Source: Hyphomicrobiales bacterium (lineage in GTDB: Bacteria > Pseudomonadota > Alphaproteobacteria > Rhizobiales > Rhizobiaceae). From it: a DNA stretch of 64,000 nt. The translations under genes were made by a program, and so were the position numbers. The notes beneath the pieces are model-generated. The model worked only from the letters and a program-made list of their open reading frames with translations, was not told where the DNA came from and did no database searches. The stretch spans positions 100,245 through 164,244 of the forward strand of contig UBNV01000011.1 of assembly GCA_900466945.1 (NCBI GenBank). Reading direction: 5' to 3'. Below, in pieces: positions 55,232 through 63,630 of the stretch (positions are counted from its first letter, which is position 1; the number at the start of each line of letters is the position of its first letter).

Positions 55232-56380
55232 TCACGCCTTCAGGATGCGTGTTGCGAGCGGCCAACGGGGGCTTTGGGCTGGCAGGGGAGCATAGCCAAG
55301 GCGCGCAAACATCTGGACACGATCTGAGGCGCGGGGTGCAAGCGCATTTGCCAATTCGGCGTAGCTCGACGCCATTTCCGGATACTCCTGGAGCGCTTGA
55401 CTGAATGGCTGCATTGCAACTCCACGGGCTGTCGCCGCAAGATTTGCGCGCAGATACGCACGCCCCGCCGATACCTGGGCTAAACGATCGTTTCCTTCCG
55501 TCGCAATCCAAATAAACGCCATGGCGGTGTCGAACTGTGGTTTCTGCGCGTCCATCATCGCCTGATGACCCGCAGATCCAAATTGCGCCATGCCCTCACG
55601 AGAGAGCAGTCCGGTGTGTGCCAAGCCTTCCATCAGTGGACCGCTGAGCGATATGCCATCCGGATTGGCCTCGATTTCTGCGCGTCCGATCCGCGTCAGG
55701 TCGACGCTCTCGATTGCCGCCGCCGGCGTGTTCATTTCGATGACCATCGCTCGCCAGGCGATGTCCCGTAGCCTGGCGACCTCTGTCGTATCGGCGGTAA
55801 AACCTGCGCGAAGCGGTATCGCCTCAGCAGCTATAGCCTCCAGATCGGACTGCGATACTGCCCGCGAAACATCGAAGGCTGCACGATTTGTTCTGCGAAG
55901 CGATACATGGTGAAAGAGCGGATCCGGCGCTGCCTCCTTCGTCATGACCTTTAGCCGGGCAATCGGGCGAAGATCGAGCGAGGCCGCCGTACCCGCGCCA
56001 TCCGGGAAGGCTTTCACATCAAGTGCAATTCCTTCCTCTGCGGCAGCCATTCTCGCAAGTTCGAGAAAAGCACCAAGCCCGATCGTGATCTGACGGTCAA
56101 AGGGGTCCGTGTCCGGCAGGCGTCGATCAAGGTCGACCAGCAAGGTGATTTCGTTTGGGACACGCAGGTCTACGATCCAGGGTTGGCGATTGTGGGGATT
56201 GGGCGCGAGAATAGCCCAGGAAAGCCAGCGCGTTCGAGGATCGCCGTCGACCATTTTTCCAGCCGCTGCCCAAGGGGCTCTTGCGGCTGTCGGTTCGCGG
56301 GTCAACGCCCAAGATCCGGTCGCTGCGGCGACGACTACGCCACCCCCGAGGATTGTCAAAAATCTGCGTCTCGTTGTCAT
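55232..56380 (-). CDS. Tat-exported nitroreductase-like (Acg-type) flavoprotein
   Basis: 382 residues from the ATG at 56380. The N-terminus MTTRRRFLTILGGGVVVAAA is a twin-arginine signal. The body (SWAILAPNPHNRQPWIVDL, LRRTNRAAFDV, TEGNDRLAQVSAGRAYLRAN) matches the Acg family of nitroreductase-fold proteins, two fused half-domains that bind or store FMN. Mycobacterial Acg is thought to sequester flavin; here export suggests a periplasmic role. First of two genes with the cupin. Confidence 0.85.
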   Translation of the reverse strand: MTTRRRFLTILGGGVVVAAATGSWALTREPTAARAPWAAAGKMVDGDPRTRWLSWAILAPNPHNRQPWIVDLRVPNEITLLVDLDRRLPDTDPFDRQITIGLGAFLELARMAAAEEGIALDVKAFPDGAGTAASLDLRPIARLKVMTKEAAPDPLFHHVSLRRTNRAAFDVSRAVSQSDLEAIAAEAIPLRAGFTADTTEVARLRDIAWRAMVIEMNTPAAAIESVDLTRIGRAEIEANPDGISLSGPLMEGLAHTGLLSREGMAQFGSAGHQAMMDAQKPQFDTAMAFIWIATEGNDRLAQVSAGRAYLRANLAATARGVAMQPFSQALQEYPEMASSYAELANALAPRASDRVQMFARLGYAPLPAQSPRWPLATRILKA

Positions 56381-56894
56381 ATCATTTCTCCACACGTTGG
56401 TGGACGCTACACTCGCGCAGACACGAACGCAGGTCATTGACGACGGGTAAGATCAGTGCTGGCGACGAGGGCCCATCATCGGACTTGAAGAGACGCAACG
56501 AAGTGATCCGTTACCATACGACTCCTTAAAGTCGGCGGACACTGACCGCAGACCCAGTCACACCCAAACAGTGCACACCCAAATGGAATGAGGAGAGCGG
56601 CGACTACCCTGACTGTGGCTCCGCTACTCGCTCCAGGCAGAGCAAGATTGCCTGGCAATTTCTGGTATTGCGAGCAAACCCTTTTTGCTGGTTGATAGGA
56701 ATGCGGGCGGGGTTCTACCTCCGACCTCGAAAGGGACCACCGACGCCCCCCAGCCGAACCGTGGCCGCCCGCCCTCACGCTCTAACAGTTTCTCTTGGCT
56801 GTTTAGTTTCACGCCAAGCTAAGCTGTGAGCTGACCTCGTCTAGGCATCCTAGCTCGATTCCCTCTCGTCCAGCGTTGCTCCGCAAAGGCGGGT
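56381..56894. other. 514-base intergenic region
   Basis: No gene seen. It lies upstream of the nitroreductase-like gene and downstream of the glycosyltransferase, both on the minus strand. Open frames present are short and lack protein-like composition. Confidence 0.5.
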
Positions 56895-58133
56895 TCATTG
56901 GGCGGAGGCGACCCGGCGCTCGAGGAAGTCGACCGCGGCGCCAGCTCCTGGATCCGTCTTTATGGCATCTGACAAACTTTGCGCCCTTATCCGCATCATG
57001 GGATCTTCCAATGCAGTCAGCGCCTTTGCTAGAGTTTCAGCGGTCAGACTGGCGCGCTCCAATGGCGACGGTCCTGCACCGAGCTCGGCCACGCGTCTGC
57101 CCCAGAAGGGCTGATCCCCAAAGAACGGAATGATCTGGGTCGGCAGGCCAGCGCGAAGTCCTGCCGCTGTTGTCCCGGCACCGCCATGATGAACGATCGC
57201 ACTCATTCGAGGGAGAAGTCGATCGTGAGGCGCGCTGTCGAGAAAGAACATGGGGCCCCCGGCCAGGCCCGTGCTGATAGCCCCACCACCCCTTGCAAGC
57301 ACTCCTCGCTTTCCGGTCATCGTGAGCGCCTGGAGGATCAGGCCGGTGAGAGCCTCCGGGTTTAGCCCCGGCATGCTTCCGAAACCGAAAAAGACGGGGG
57401 CAGGCCCGTCATCGAGAAAGTGGGCGAGTGCCGGATCCGGGGTCCAATCAGGCTCATCCAGAAACCAGTAGCCGCTCACAAGAGTGTCAAGGCCCCAATC
57501 ATCCGGCTTGGGAAGTATCGCCGGGCTAAAGGCATAGATCGTTCCTGCCGGCGGCGCTGGCCTATCGGCAGATGTGCCGAAGACACGCTTCCGCCAGGCC
57601 TTTAAATCGCGACGAAATAGGAGGTCAACGGCTTTCAGCGCGACTATGTGGCTCAGCCGATTGAAGGGACCCAGTGACGAAAATGGAAGGAGCGGGCTCG
57701 GAAAGGCCTTTGTTGGCGTCAAGCCTGGCACTGGTGATGCAAGAACATGCGGGATCCTGAGCGCAGTGGCCATCCAGGGAGAAACAAGTGACTTGGGGTG
57801 ATAAACGATGATGGCTGGCGCAAAGCTCTCAACTGCCTGCCATTCCCGATCGAACAACTGCATCATCATCGGGCGAATATGCTTGAGCAACTTCAGCCCA
57901 CCGCTGAACCCCTTGCCACCTGCAATGGCGGCCTTTCCCTCCGGCGTATCAAGCAGTGTAAGAAACTCACCTGGCAGAGCGACGTAAGGAATATGGTGAC
58001 GTTCCACGAAACCTTGAAACTGCGCCGGGGCAGCAAGCTGCACGTCGTGTCCGCGCGCAAGGAGAGCAAGCGCAAGCGCGACGTATGGCTGGACATCACC
58101 ACGGGATCCGAGCGTCTCGATTGCAACACGCAT
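56895..58133 (-). CDS. GT1-family glycosyltransferase (UGT/MGT-like)
   Basis: 412 residues from the ATG at 58133, after GGAGGAACC. N-terminal MRVAIETLGSRGDVQPYVAL is the sterol-glucosyltransferase-like opening; C-terminal IVHHGGAGTTAAGLRAG and PTQIIPFFGDQPFWGRRVAE form the nucleotide-sugar site. It should transfer a sugar from a UDP or TDP donor to a lipid, sterol or small aglycone. It is divergent from a GNAT acetyltransferase gene 35 bases away, a pair that would suit modification of small molecules. Confidence 0.9.
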   Translation of the reverse strand: MRVAIETLGSRGDVQPYVALALALLARGHDVQLAAPAQFQGFVERHHIPYVALPGEFLTLLDTPEGKAAIAGGKGFSGGLKLLKHIRPMMMQLFDREWQAVESFAPAIIVYHPKSLVSPWMATALRIPHVLASPVPGLTPTKAFPSPLLPFSSLGPFNRLSHIVALKAVDLLFRRDLKAWRKRVFGTSADRPAPPAGTIYAFSPAILPKPDDWGLDTLVSGYWFLDEPDWTPDPALAHFLDDGPAPVFFGFGSMPGLNPEALTGLILQALTMTGKRGVLARGGGAISTGLAGGPMFFLDSAPHDRLLPRMSAIVHHGGAGTTAAGLRAGLPTQIIPFFGDQPFWGRRVAELGAGPSPLERASLTAETLAKALTALEDPMMRIRAQSLSDAIKTDPGAGAAVDFLERRVASAQ

Positions 58134-58168
58134 GGTTCCTCCATGCACACAATTATAGGCTGAACTGA

Positions 58169-58633
58169 ATGATACGAGATCTCACCGCCGCCGATCTTCC
58201 AGAAATCAAAGCTCTGATAGAGGCGACCGACCTCTTTCCGTCCTCGATGCTGGATGAGATGGTGCAAGAATTCTTCACCGGAAACGAGCCGACAGAATTG
58301 TGGCTCGTGCTCACGAACCCTCAGCCGGTTGGTGTCGCCTATGTTGCGCCGGAAAAGCTTACCGATGGCACTTTCAATCTGCTCCTGATTGCAATCCACC
58401 CCGAGCAACAGGGAAAGGGTTCCGGCACCCAGTTGATCACAGAGGTTGAAAAACGGCTCAGCGAGCTAGGCGCACGCATTCTCCTGATCGAGACCTCTGG
58501 TCTTGAAGGTTTCGACCTGACACGGCGCTTCTACCTTAAGAACGGCTATGAGTTTGAAGGGCGGATACGAGACTACTACCAGGACGGCGACGACAAGTTG
58601 ATCTTCAGGAAGAGCCTGCTTGCTCCTGATTGA
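58169..58633 (+). CDS. GNAT-family N-acetyltransferase
   Basis: 154 residues. Acetyl-CoA site in LLIAIHPEQQGKGSGTQLI (V-x-x-x-x-Q/R-x-x-G-x-G/A) and a C-terminal ARILLIETSGLEGFDLTRRF with FYLKNGYEFEG. It acetylates an amine; the substrate is unknown. Divergent from the glycosyltransferase. Confidence 0.88.
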   Translation: MIRDLTAADLPEIKALIEATDLFPSSMLDEMVQEFFTGNEPTELWLVLTNPQPVGVAYVAPEKLTDGTFNLLLIAIHPEQQGKGSGTQLITEVEKRLSELGARILLIETSGLEGFDLTRRFYLKNGYEFEGRIRDYYQDGDDKLIFRKSLLAPD

Positions 58634-58680
58634 TCAGCAAAATGCGCTCAACCGATACTCAAGCGGCTAACGAAGCCCAT

Positions 58681-60282
58681 TTACCGTTCACGGACGCGTG
58701 CGACATGCTCCCAGACCCGCGAGATCACTACAGAGCCCTCGCCCACTGCCGATGCTACCCTTTTGACTGACCCTGCTCGCACGTCACCAACAGCGAAAAT
58801 GCCTTCGCAATTGGTGGCATGGCCGGCATCTGTGCGAACAAATCCTTTGTCATCAAGCTCCACCATATCTGACAACCAACCGGTATTGGGAGCTGCACCG
58901 GCCATTATGAACAGGCCCGTCGCCTGTAGCCGCGACAGACCACTTCCTTCGGTCAAGGTCACCGCGTCCAGATGATCCTCGCCGTGAAGTTCATGGACCT
59001 GAGCTTCATAGTGAATGGTTATGCGCTCATTGCGACGGATCCGGTCAACCAGGTATTCAGACATCGATGCTGCCAATGACGCACCGCGTACGACAAGATG
59101 GACCTGATCTGCCTTGCGGCTAAGGAACATGGCGGCCTGGCCGGCAGAATTGCCTCCGCCCACAACCACCGCAGCGTTACCCTGGATGTGGCGTGCTTCC
59201 AGGTCAGTGGCCGCATAAAAGACACCGGCTCCTTCGAACTCTTCCAGCCGCGCCAGTGGTAGCCGCCGATACTGCACGCCGGTGGCGACAACGACCGCCG
59301 TGGCGCAAACTCTCACGCCGTCGTCAAAGAATAGATCAAATCCGCTTGCCGTCTTGCCCAAGCCTGTCACCCGTCTGGGTACCGCAAAGCGACTGCCAAA
59401 CTTCAACGCTTGGATCTCGCCACGCGTACACAGATCAGCACCAGAGATACCGGTTGGAAATCCCATATAGTTTTCGATACGAGATGAAGTCGCGGCTTGG
59501 CCTCCGACAGCGAGTTCATCGATAACCAATGCGCGCATACCCTCCGCTCCCGCGTAAACGGCCGCGGCCAATCCTGCAGGGCCTGCGCCAACAATTGCCA
59601 CATCGAATGTGGCTCCTTCTTCAACCGATGAGTCGTGCCCGAGCCGGGCCGCAAGAGCTCGAGGCGTGGGATCTGCCAACACGCTATTGAAGCCGATGAT
59701 GACCGCTCCTTTGTCTTGCGGCACTGCACATCGCTGAGCCAGCTCTTGAGCTTCTGGCGTGCCCAGCGGATGAGCGCGAAAGGGGATCCGGTTTTGCGTG
59801 GCATATGCCTCAATACGACCTATCGCGCGATCGGTGTCGGAGCCGATCAAGGTAAGCCCTGCTTGTCCACTTTCGATCAGTCGCCTGCGTCGGGCTGCGA
59901 AGACCGTGATGATGATATCACTCATCTCCGGGATGGCGGCCATGGCCTTTAACAATCCGTCGCGCGAGACCCTGATGGCGGTCAGCGCGGTCGCTGCGCG
60001 GTTTGTCAGTTGAGCGCTAGCGCCGCTGAGCAAGCTCATTTCGCCTGTGAACTGGCCAGGTCCGAGCGTGGCGTTGCCATAGCGCGTGCCTGAGACCTCA
60101 TCCCAAGCTGCGGCTTCGCCTTCCAGGATATAGTAGAAGGCATCGTTCCTCGCTCCAAACTCGACCAGCGTTTCGCCCGGAGCGAATTTTGCAATCTCGC
60201 CGACGCTTTGAAGGTGCCTCACATGTGCATCGGCAAGAGGTATTCGCACATAGCTGCTCAAGTCGACTGCAGAAGTTTCCAT
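58681..60282 (-). CDS. cNMP-domain, thioredoxin-reductase-like flavoprotein without redox Cys pair
   Basis: 533 residues: a cyclic-nucleotide-binding-like domain (about 10-130), a thioredoxin-like linker domain (about 140-215), and a thioredoxin-reductase-fold module (about 225-530) with VAIVGAGPAGLAAAVYAGA for FAD, VVVGGGNSAGQAAMFLS for NAD(P)H and IFAVGDVRAGSVKRVASAVG. Where thioredoxin reductase has its CxxC, this protein reads VFYAATDLEARH, so it cannot reduce thioredoxin in the usual way. It may be a cyclic-nucleotide-gated NAD(P)H oxidase or quinone reductase; that is inference. Confidence 0.88.
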   Translation of the reverse strand: METSAVDLSSYVRIPLADAHVRHLQSVGEIAKFAPGETLVEFGARNDAFYYILEGEAAAWDEVSGTRYGNATLGPGQFTGEMSLLSGASAQLTNRAATALTAIRVSRDGLLKAMAAIPEMSDIIITVFAARRRRLIESGQAGLTLIGSDTDRAIGRIEAYATQNRIPFRAHPLGTPEAQELAQRCAVPQDKGAVIIGFNSVLADPTPRALAARLGHDSSVEEGATFDVAIVGAGPAGLAAAVYAGAEGMRALVIDELAVGGQAATSSRIENYMGFPTGISGADLCTRGEIQALKFGSRFAVPRRVTGLGKTASGFDLFFDDGVRVCATAVVVATGVQYRRLPLARLEEFEGAGVFYAATDLEARHIQGNAAVVVGGGNSAGQAAMFLSRKADQVHLVVRGASLAASMSEYLVDRIRRNERITIHYEAQVHELHGEDHLDAVTLTEGSGLSRLQATGLFIMAGAAPNTGWLSDMVELDDKGFVRTDAGHATNCEGIFAVGDVRAGSVKRVASAVGEGSVVISRVWEHVARVRER

Positions 60283-60486
60283 GTGCCCTCACCCATCAAT
60301 AGCCAAAGCCGAAAATCCCTCTCCATCATGCATCCAGAAGCGATGATTTGGCCAATCAACAATGGTTCTGAAAACCGTCAAAGCGAAAAGTGGATCGGAG
60401 ACGCGGGGCTGTCCAATTCTTCGAGCCGATGGCAAGAGCCGTCACTCATGGAGCCAAACCCAGCAATCTTGCACACGCAAAAAAAT

Positions 60487-60987
60487 TCAAGCCCGTCCTT
60501 CTTGGCGATACCAGTGAAGCGTATCGCGCACCTTCTCATCGATAGGTCGGAACGTGAGCCCCAGCTTCGGACATTGCTTACCCAACCGAATAGCCGGCCG
60601 AGCGGAACCCCTGCCCAACAAATGCGCCCGCCTGTTTCCCTTGGCGCCTTCACTGTCATCGACATTGACACCGATCACGAATGTGCCAGCCGTTGAAGCG
60701 CGAGCGATGACATCATCGGGCGCTTTATCATCGACTATGGTGGTCAAGAGAGCATCTGGCTCGCGCGCAAGAACTGCTTCGATATTGGAGAGCTGCTGTT
60801 CGACCGCGCCCGCAGTTTGCGTGAACACCATCTGGCAGTTCGCGCCGATCTTTTCGCACGCGTCATCAAAACCTTTCTTCACCGCCTGCCAGGATGTGTT
60901 GGAAGCGGATGAATGATGAGCAAACACGATATTGAGCCGCTCTGCATTCGCAGAGCACGCGGTGCCATCAAAAAGGGCAGGCCCCAA
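60487..60987 (-). pseudogene. chimeric remnant: sugar ABC binding protein start joined to an epimerase tail
   Basis: Residues up to about 110 (ERLNIVFAHHSSASNTSWQA, CEKIGANCQMVFTQTAGAVE, DALLTTIVDDKAPDDVIAR) are the first lobe of a Peripla_BP_4 sugar-binding protein. The last 30 (CPKLGLTFRPIDEKVRDTLHWY) are the C-terminal end of an NAD-dependent epimerase/SDR. An in-frame or near-frame deletion has joined the two. The binding-protein start is also damaged: a signal-peptide-like stretch spans frames and no ATG follows the GGGAGG before 61010. No function expected. Confidence 0.72.
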
Positions 60988-61055
60988 CGCACCGCGAATG
61001 ACGGACGTTTTTTAATGCTCTCTCCTCCCAGGTTTGAGACGTGGTTGTGTGAAGT

Positions 61056-62264
61056 CTAAATGCTTGTGGCATCCGAGGTTCGGCGGGACACCGTGAAGGC
61101 CCGTTCGAGATCAGGATTTAATTCCATGCCGAGGCCAGCCCCGGGCGGAACGGTGATCATCCCGTTCTTCACTTCAGGCAGCGCGGTAACGAGATCGCGG
61201 TACCAGGTCTTGTAGAATGCGCGGACGCTCTCCTGGACAAGTGCGTTCGGCGCGTTGAGTGACAGGTGTGTGGATGCACAAAGCACGATTGGGCCGGTGC
61301 AATCGTGAGGCGCAATCGGCAGATGCCAGGCTTCCGCCATCGCGGCGATTTTTCTCGCCTCCGAAAGCCCTCCACACCAGCTGATGTCAAGCATGACGAC
61401 GCCGGCTGCTCCCGTCTCGAGAAGGTCACGAAAGGCAAAGCGCGAACCGAGCGTTTCTGACGCCGAGATGGGCGCCGGTGAAATGTCCGCATAACGTTTG
61501 AGGCTGGAGAGGCTGTCCATCTTAATGGGATCTTCATGCCAAAAGGTCTGGTAGGGCGTCAGCGCCTTTGCAATCTGCATGGCCGGCAGCAGTTGCCACA
61601 TCGAATGAAACTCGACCATGATATCCATCTTGTCGCCGACAGCAGATCGGATCTTCTCGAAGGATTCGAGCGCGAGCTTCAGATCAGGCAGCGAGATGTA
61701 TTGTCCCCGGGTCTTCTCCGCCGCGATATCAAAGGGCCAGATCTTCATGGCGGTTATGCCTTCCTCCAGCAAGGAGTGGGCGAGCTCGTCAGCGCGCAGA
61801 AGAAAGCCGTTGAGGTCATCGTAAGCCCTGGCTGATGACGGCGACAGATCGTAGTTTGCTGTCGTCTGTCCTGTGGCCTTCTTGATATACTCGGTACCCG
61901 CACAAGTGTTGTAGGTCCGGATTTCGCGACGGCTGAAGCCGCCCAGCAATTGTGCGATCGGCTGGCCCGTGGCCTTGCCGAAGATGTCCCACAGGGCGAT
62001 GTCGAATGCGGAATTGCCGCGAACTTCGGCCCCCGATGAGCGGAAACCGAGGTACCCGACAAGGTCGGCCGCCAGGAGGTCGATCTGAAGAGGGTCCCTG
62101 CCGATCACGCGCGGTGCAATATACTCATGGATGTATGCTTCAACCGTCTCTGCGCCAAAGAAGGTTTCCCCGAGCCCGGTGATGCCCTCGTCCGTGTGAA
62201 CCAGAATCCAAAGCAAGTTTTGCCGTTCGGTGACACGCACGGTCTCTAGTTTCCTGATCTTCAT
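61056..62264 (-). CDS. enolase-superfamily sugar-acid dehydratase (mandelate racemase/muconate lactonizing type)
   Basis: 402 residues. N-terminal capping domain (KIRKLETVRVTERQN, GLGETFFGAETVEAYIHEY) and a (beta/alpha)7 barrel. Metal-site elements are IMVEFHS, WHEDPIK and SASETLGSR; catalytic His-Asp lies in APHDCTGP. This order is typical of sugar-acid dehydratases of the galactonate dehydratase-like groups. The gene follows its GntR regulator by 11 bases. The eroded binding-protein, epimerase and SMP-30 genes around it suggest it was part of a larger uronate or aldonate pathway. Confidence 0.87.
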   Translation of the reverse strand: MKIRKLETVRVTERQNLLWILVHTDEGITGLGETFFGAETVEAYIHEYIAPRVIGRDPLQIDLLAADLVGYLGFRSSGAEVRGNSAFDIALWDIFGKATGQPIAQLLGGFSRREIRTYNTCAGTEYIKKATGQTTANYDLSPSSARAYDDLNGFLLRADELAHSLLEEGITAMKIWPFDIAAEKTRGQYISLPDLKLALESFEKIRSAVGDKMDIMVEFHSMWQLLPAMQIAKALTPYQTFWHEDPIKMDSLSSLKRYADISPAPISASETLGSRFAFRDLLETGAAGVVMLDISWCGGLSEARKIAAMAEAWHLPIAPHDCTGPIVLCASTHLSLNAPNALVQESVRAFYKTWYRDLVTALPEVKNGMITVPPGAGLGMELNPDLERAFTVSRRTSDATSI

Positions 62265-62275
62265 CGTATGCTCAC

Positions 62276-62983
62276 CTACGCGACGCCTGCCGCCAACAGC
62301 GCCTTGACGCTTTCATCGAAATGTTTAGCCATCAACCGGCTAGCGGATTGTGGATCGCCCGTAGCGATCGCCTCAGCAATGGCGATATGCAGGTCGTTCA
62401 TCGCGCTTCGTTCGCTGTCAGAGGAGCGACTGCGCCACCCAATCGGCCAAGTCTGCCGCGAGACACCCTGGAAGGCACCAACGATCATGGCGAAAATCGG
62501 ATTCTTTGAGGCACGCGCAATCTCGAGGTGAAATGCCAGATCGTTTTCCATAACTTGCTCGGGGACATGAAACTGCGCTCGCATGGATTGAGCGTGTCCT
62601 AGGATGCGGTGAGCCTCTTCATCAGAACGCCTTAGTGCAGCGAGTGTCGCCGTACGCACTTCAATGGTGCGTCGCACATCGTAGATCTGCTGCACATTGA
62701 TCTGCTCAGTATCTACGCCGACCTCGATCATCAGCGACATGGCGCCATGGTCCAATTGTGCAACGCTTGCCCGTTTTCCGACGCTCAGGTCTATAAGGCG
62801 CATGGCAGCCAGAGACCGAAAGGCTTCGCGAACGACCGTGCGCGAAACACTCAGTTCTTTGGAAAGAGCCAACTCGCTTGGCAGGCGATCGCCCGGCCCG
62901 AGCTCATTCTCGCGGATATAGGCTGTGACGGCACCGATCACGCAACTGACGAGTCCCGTCTCTCCGCTTTCGACATACGCCAC
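62276..62983 (-). CDS. GntR-family regulator, FadR/FCD type
   Basis: 235 residues. Winged helix with LPSELALSKELSVSRTVVR, then an FCD domain with metal ligands expected in RRTIEVRTATLAALR, MENDLAFHLEIARAS and AMNDLHIAIAEAIATGD. Such proteins bind sugar acids or other carboxylates. It heads an operon with the dehydratase and has a palindrome 27 bases upstream of its start, so it probably represses its own unit. Confidence 0.92.
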   Translation of the reverse strand: MAYVESGETGLVSCVIGAVTAYIRENELGPGDRLPSELALSKELSVSRTVVREAFRSLAAMRLIDLSVGKRASVAQLDHGAMSLMIEVGVDTEQINVQQIYDVRRTIEVRTATLAALRRSDEEAHRILGHAQSMRAQFHVPEQVMENDLAFHLEIARASKNPIFAMIVGAFQGVSRQTWPIGWRSRSSDSERSAMNDLHIAIAEAIATGDPQSASRLMAKHFDESVKALLAAGVA

Positions 62984-63010
62984 TGCTGACCGTCCATTCA
63001 GTTCTCATCA

Positions 63011-63027
63011 AACCTGTTATACAGGTT
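63011..63027. promoter_or_regulatory. probable GntR operator
   Basis: AACCTGTTATACAGGTT has perfect 6-base arms around TTATA, 28 bases upstream of the GntR start. Length and shape fit FadR-subfamily operators. It also lies 69 bases before the truncated SMP-30 gene on the plus strand, which it once may have controlled. Confidence 0.65.
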
Positions 63028-63095
63028 CGTCGGAAAAATGCGTATTCCATCGCTATGCTGTCTGTCAATGGCGCCAGACCGAGGCGAGGCTGAGA

Positions 63096-63398
63096 GTGCG
63101 ATGTGATTTGAAGGTAAATGTGGCTTGCCCTGCGGATAACGTCGTTGGCGAAAGCATGATATGGGACAATCGACGTGAGCGCTTGGTGAGGGTGGATATC
63201 GTTTCGAGAGCGATACACCCGTTCACTCCCAAGACGAGCGAAGATCACTTTTGGTCCACGCGTGAGATGCCAACCTCGATCAGATTGCGCGCAGTCGGTG
63301 GAGCGATCGGCGGTTTCCTCAAAACGCTTGCCTTGTGGGATTACGACAACGATTTTTCGCGAAATCGCGGAGGTGGAGCCTCATTTGCAGTAAAATAG
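63096..63398 (+). pseudogene. SMP-30/gluconolactonase-like gene, truncated
   Basis: From a GTG at 63096 the frame reads DLKVNVACPADNVVGESMIW, then RLVRVDIVSRAIHPFTP and REMPTSIRLRAVGGAIGGFL, ALWDYDNDF, matching the first 85 or so residues of SMP-30/LRE lactonases (about 290 long). It then loses homology and stops at 63398, so the metal-binding propeller is incomplete. Such lactonases act before sugar-acid dehydratases in oxidative sugar pathways, which fits the divergent dehydratase operon. Confidence 0.72.
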
Positions 63399-63630
63399 GT
63401 TCAACGAGGGCGTTATAGGCCCTGTATGCAGCGGCTTCGATGACTACCTCAGAGAGCGTGGCCGAGATGCTCAATCCTTAAGGCGTTCTATAGCGCCTCT
63501 GGAGATTGCGTCTGCAGAGTTCGCCCGAATGGGCGAATTCCTCCTATACCCATGCCCGCAGCTCAGGTGCTGATGAGTAGTGGTCAGCGCTGTCGCTCAC
63601 TTGCCAACGATGTCAGATTAACGATCCAGG
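63399..63630. other. junction region between SMP-30 scar and recombinase remnant
   Basis: No gene seen. Composition and lack of open frames suggest decayed DNA. Confidence 0.4.
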
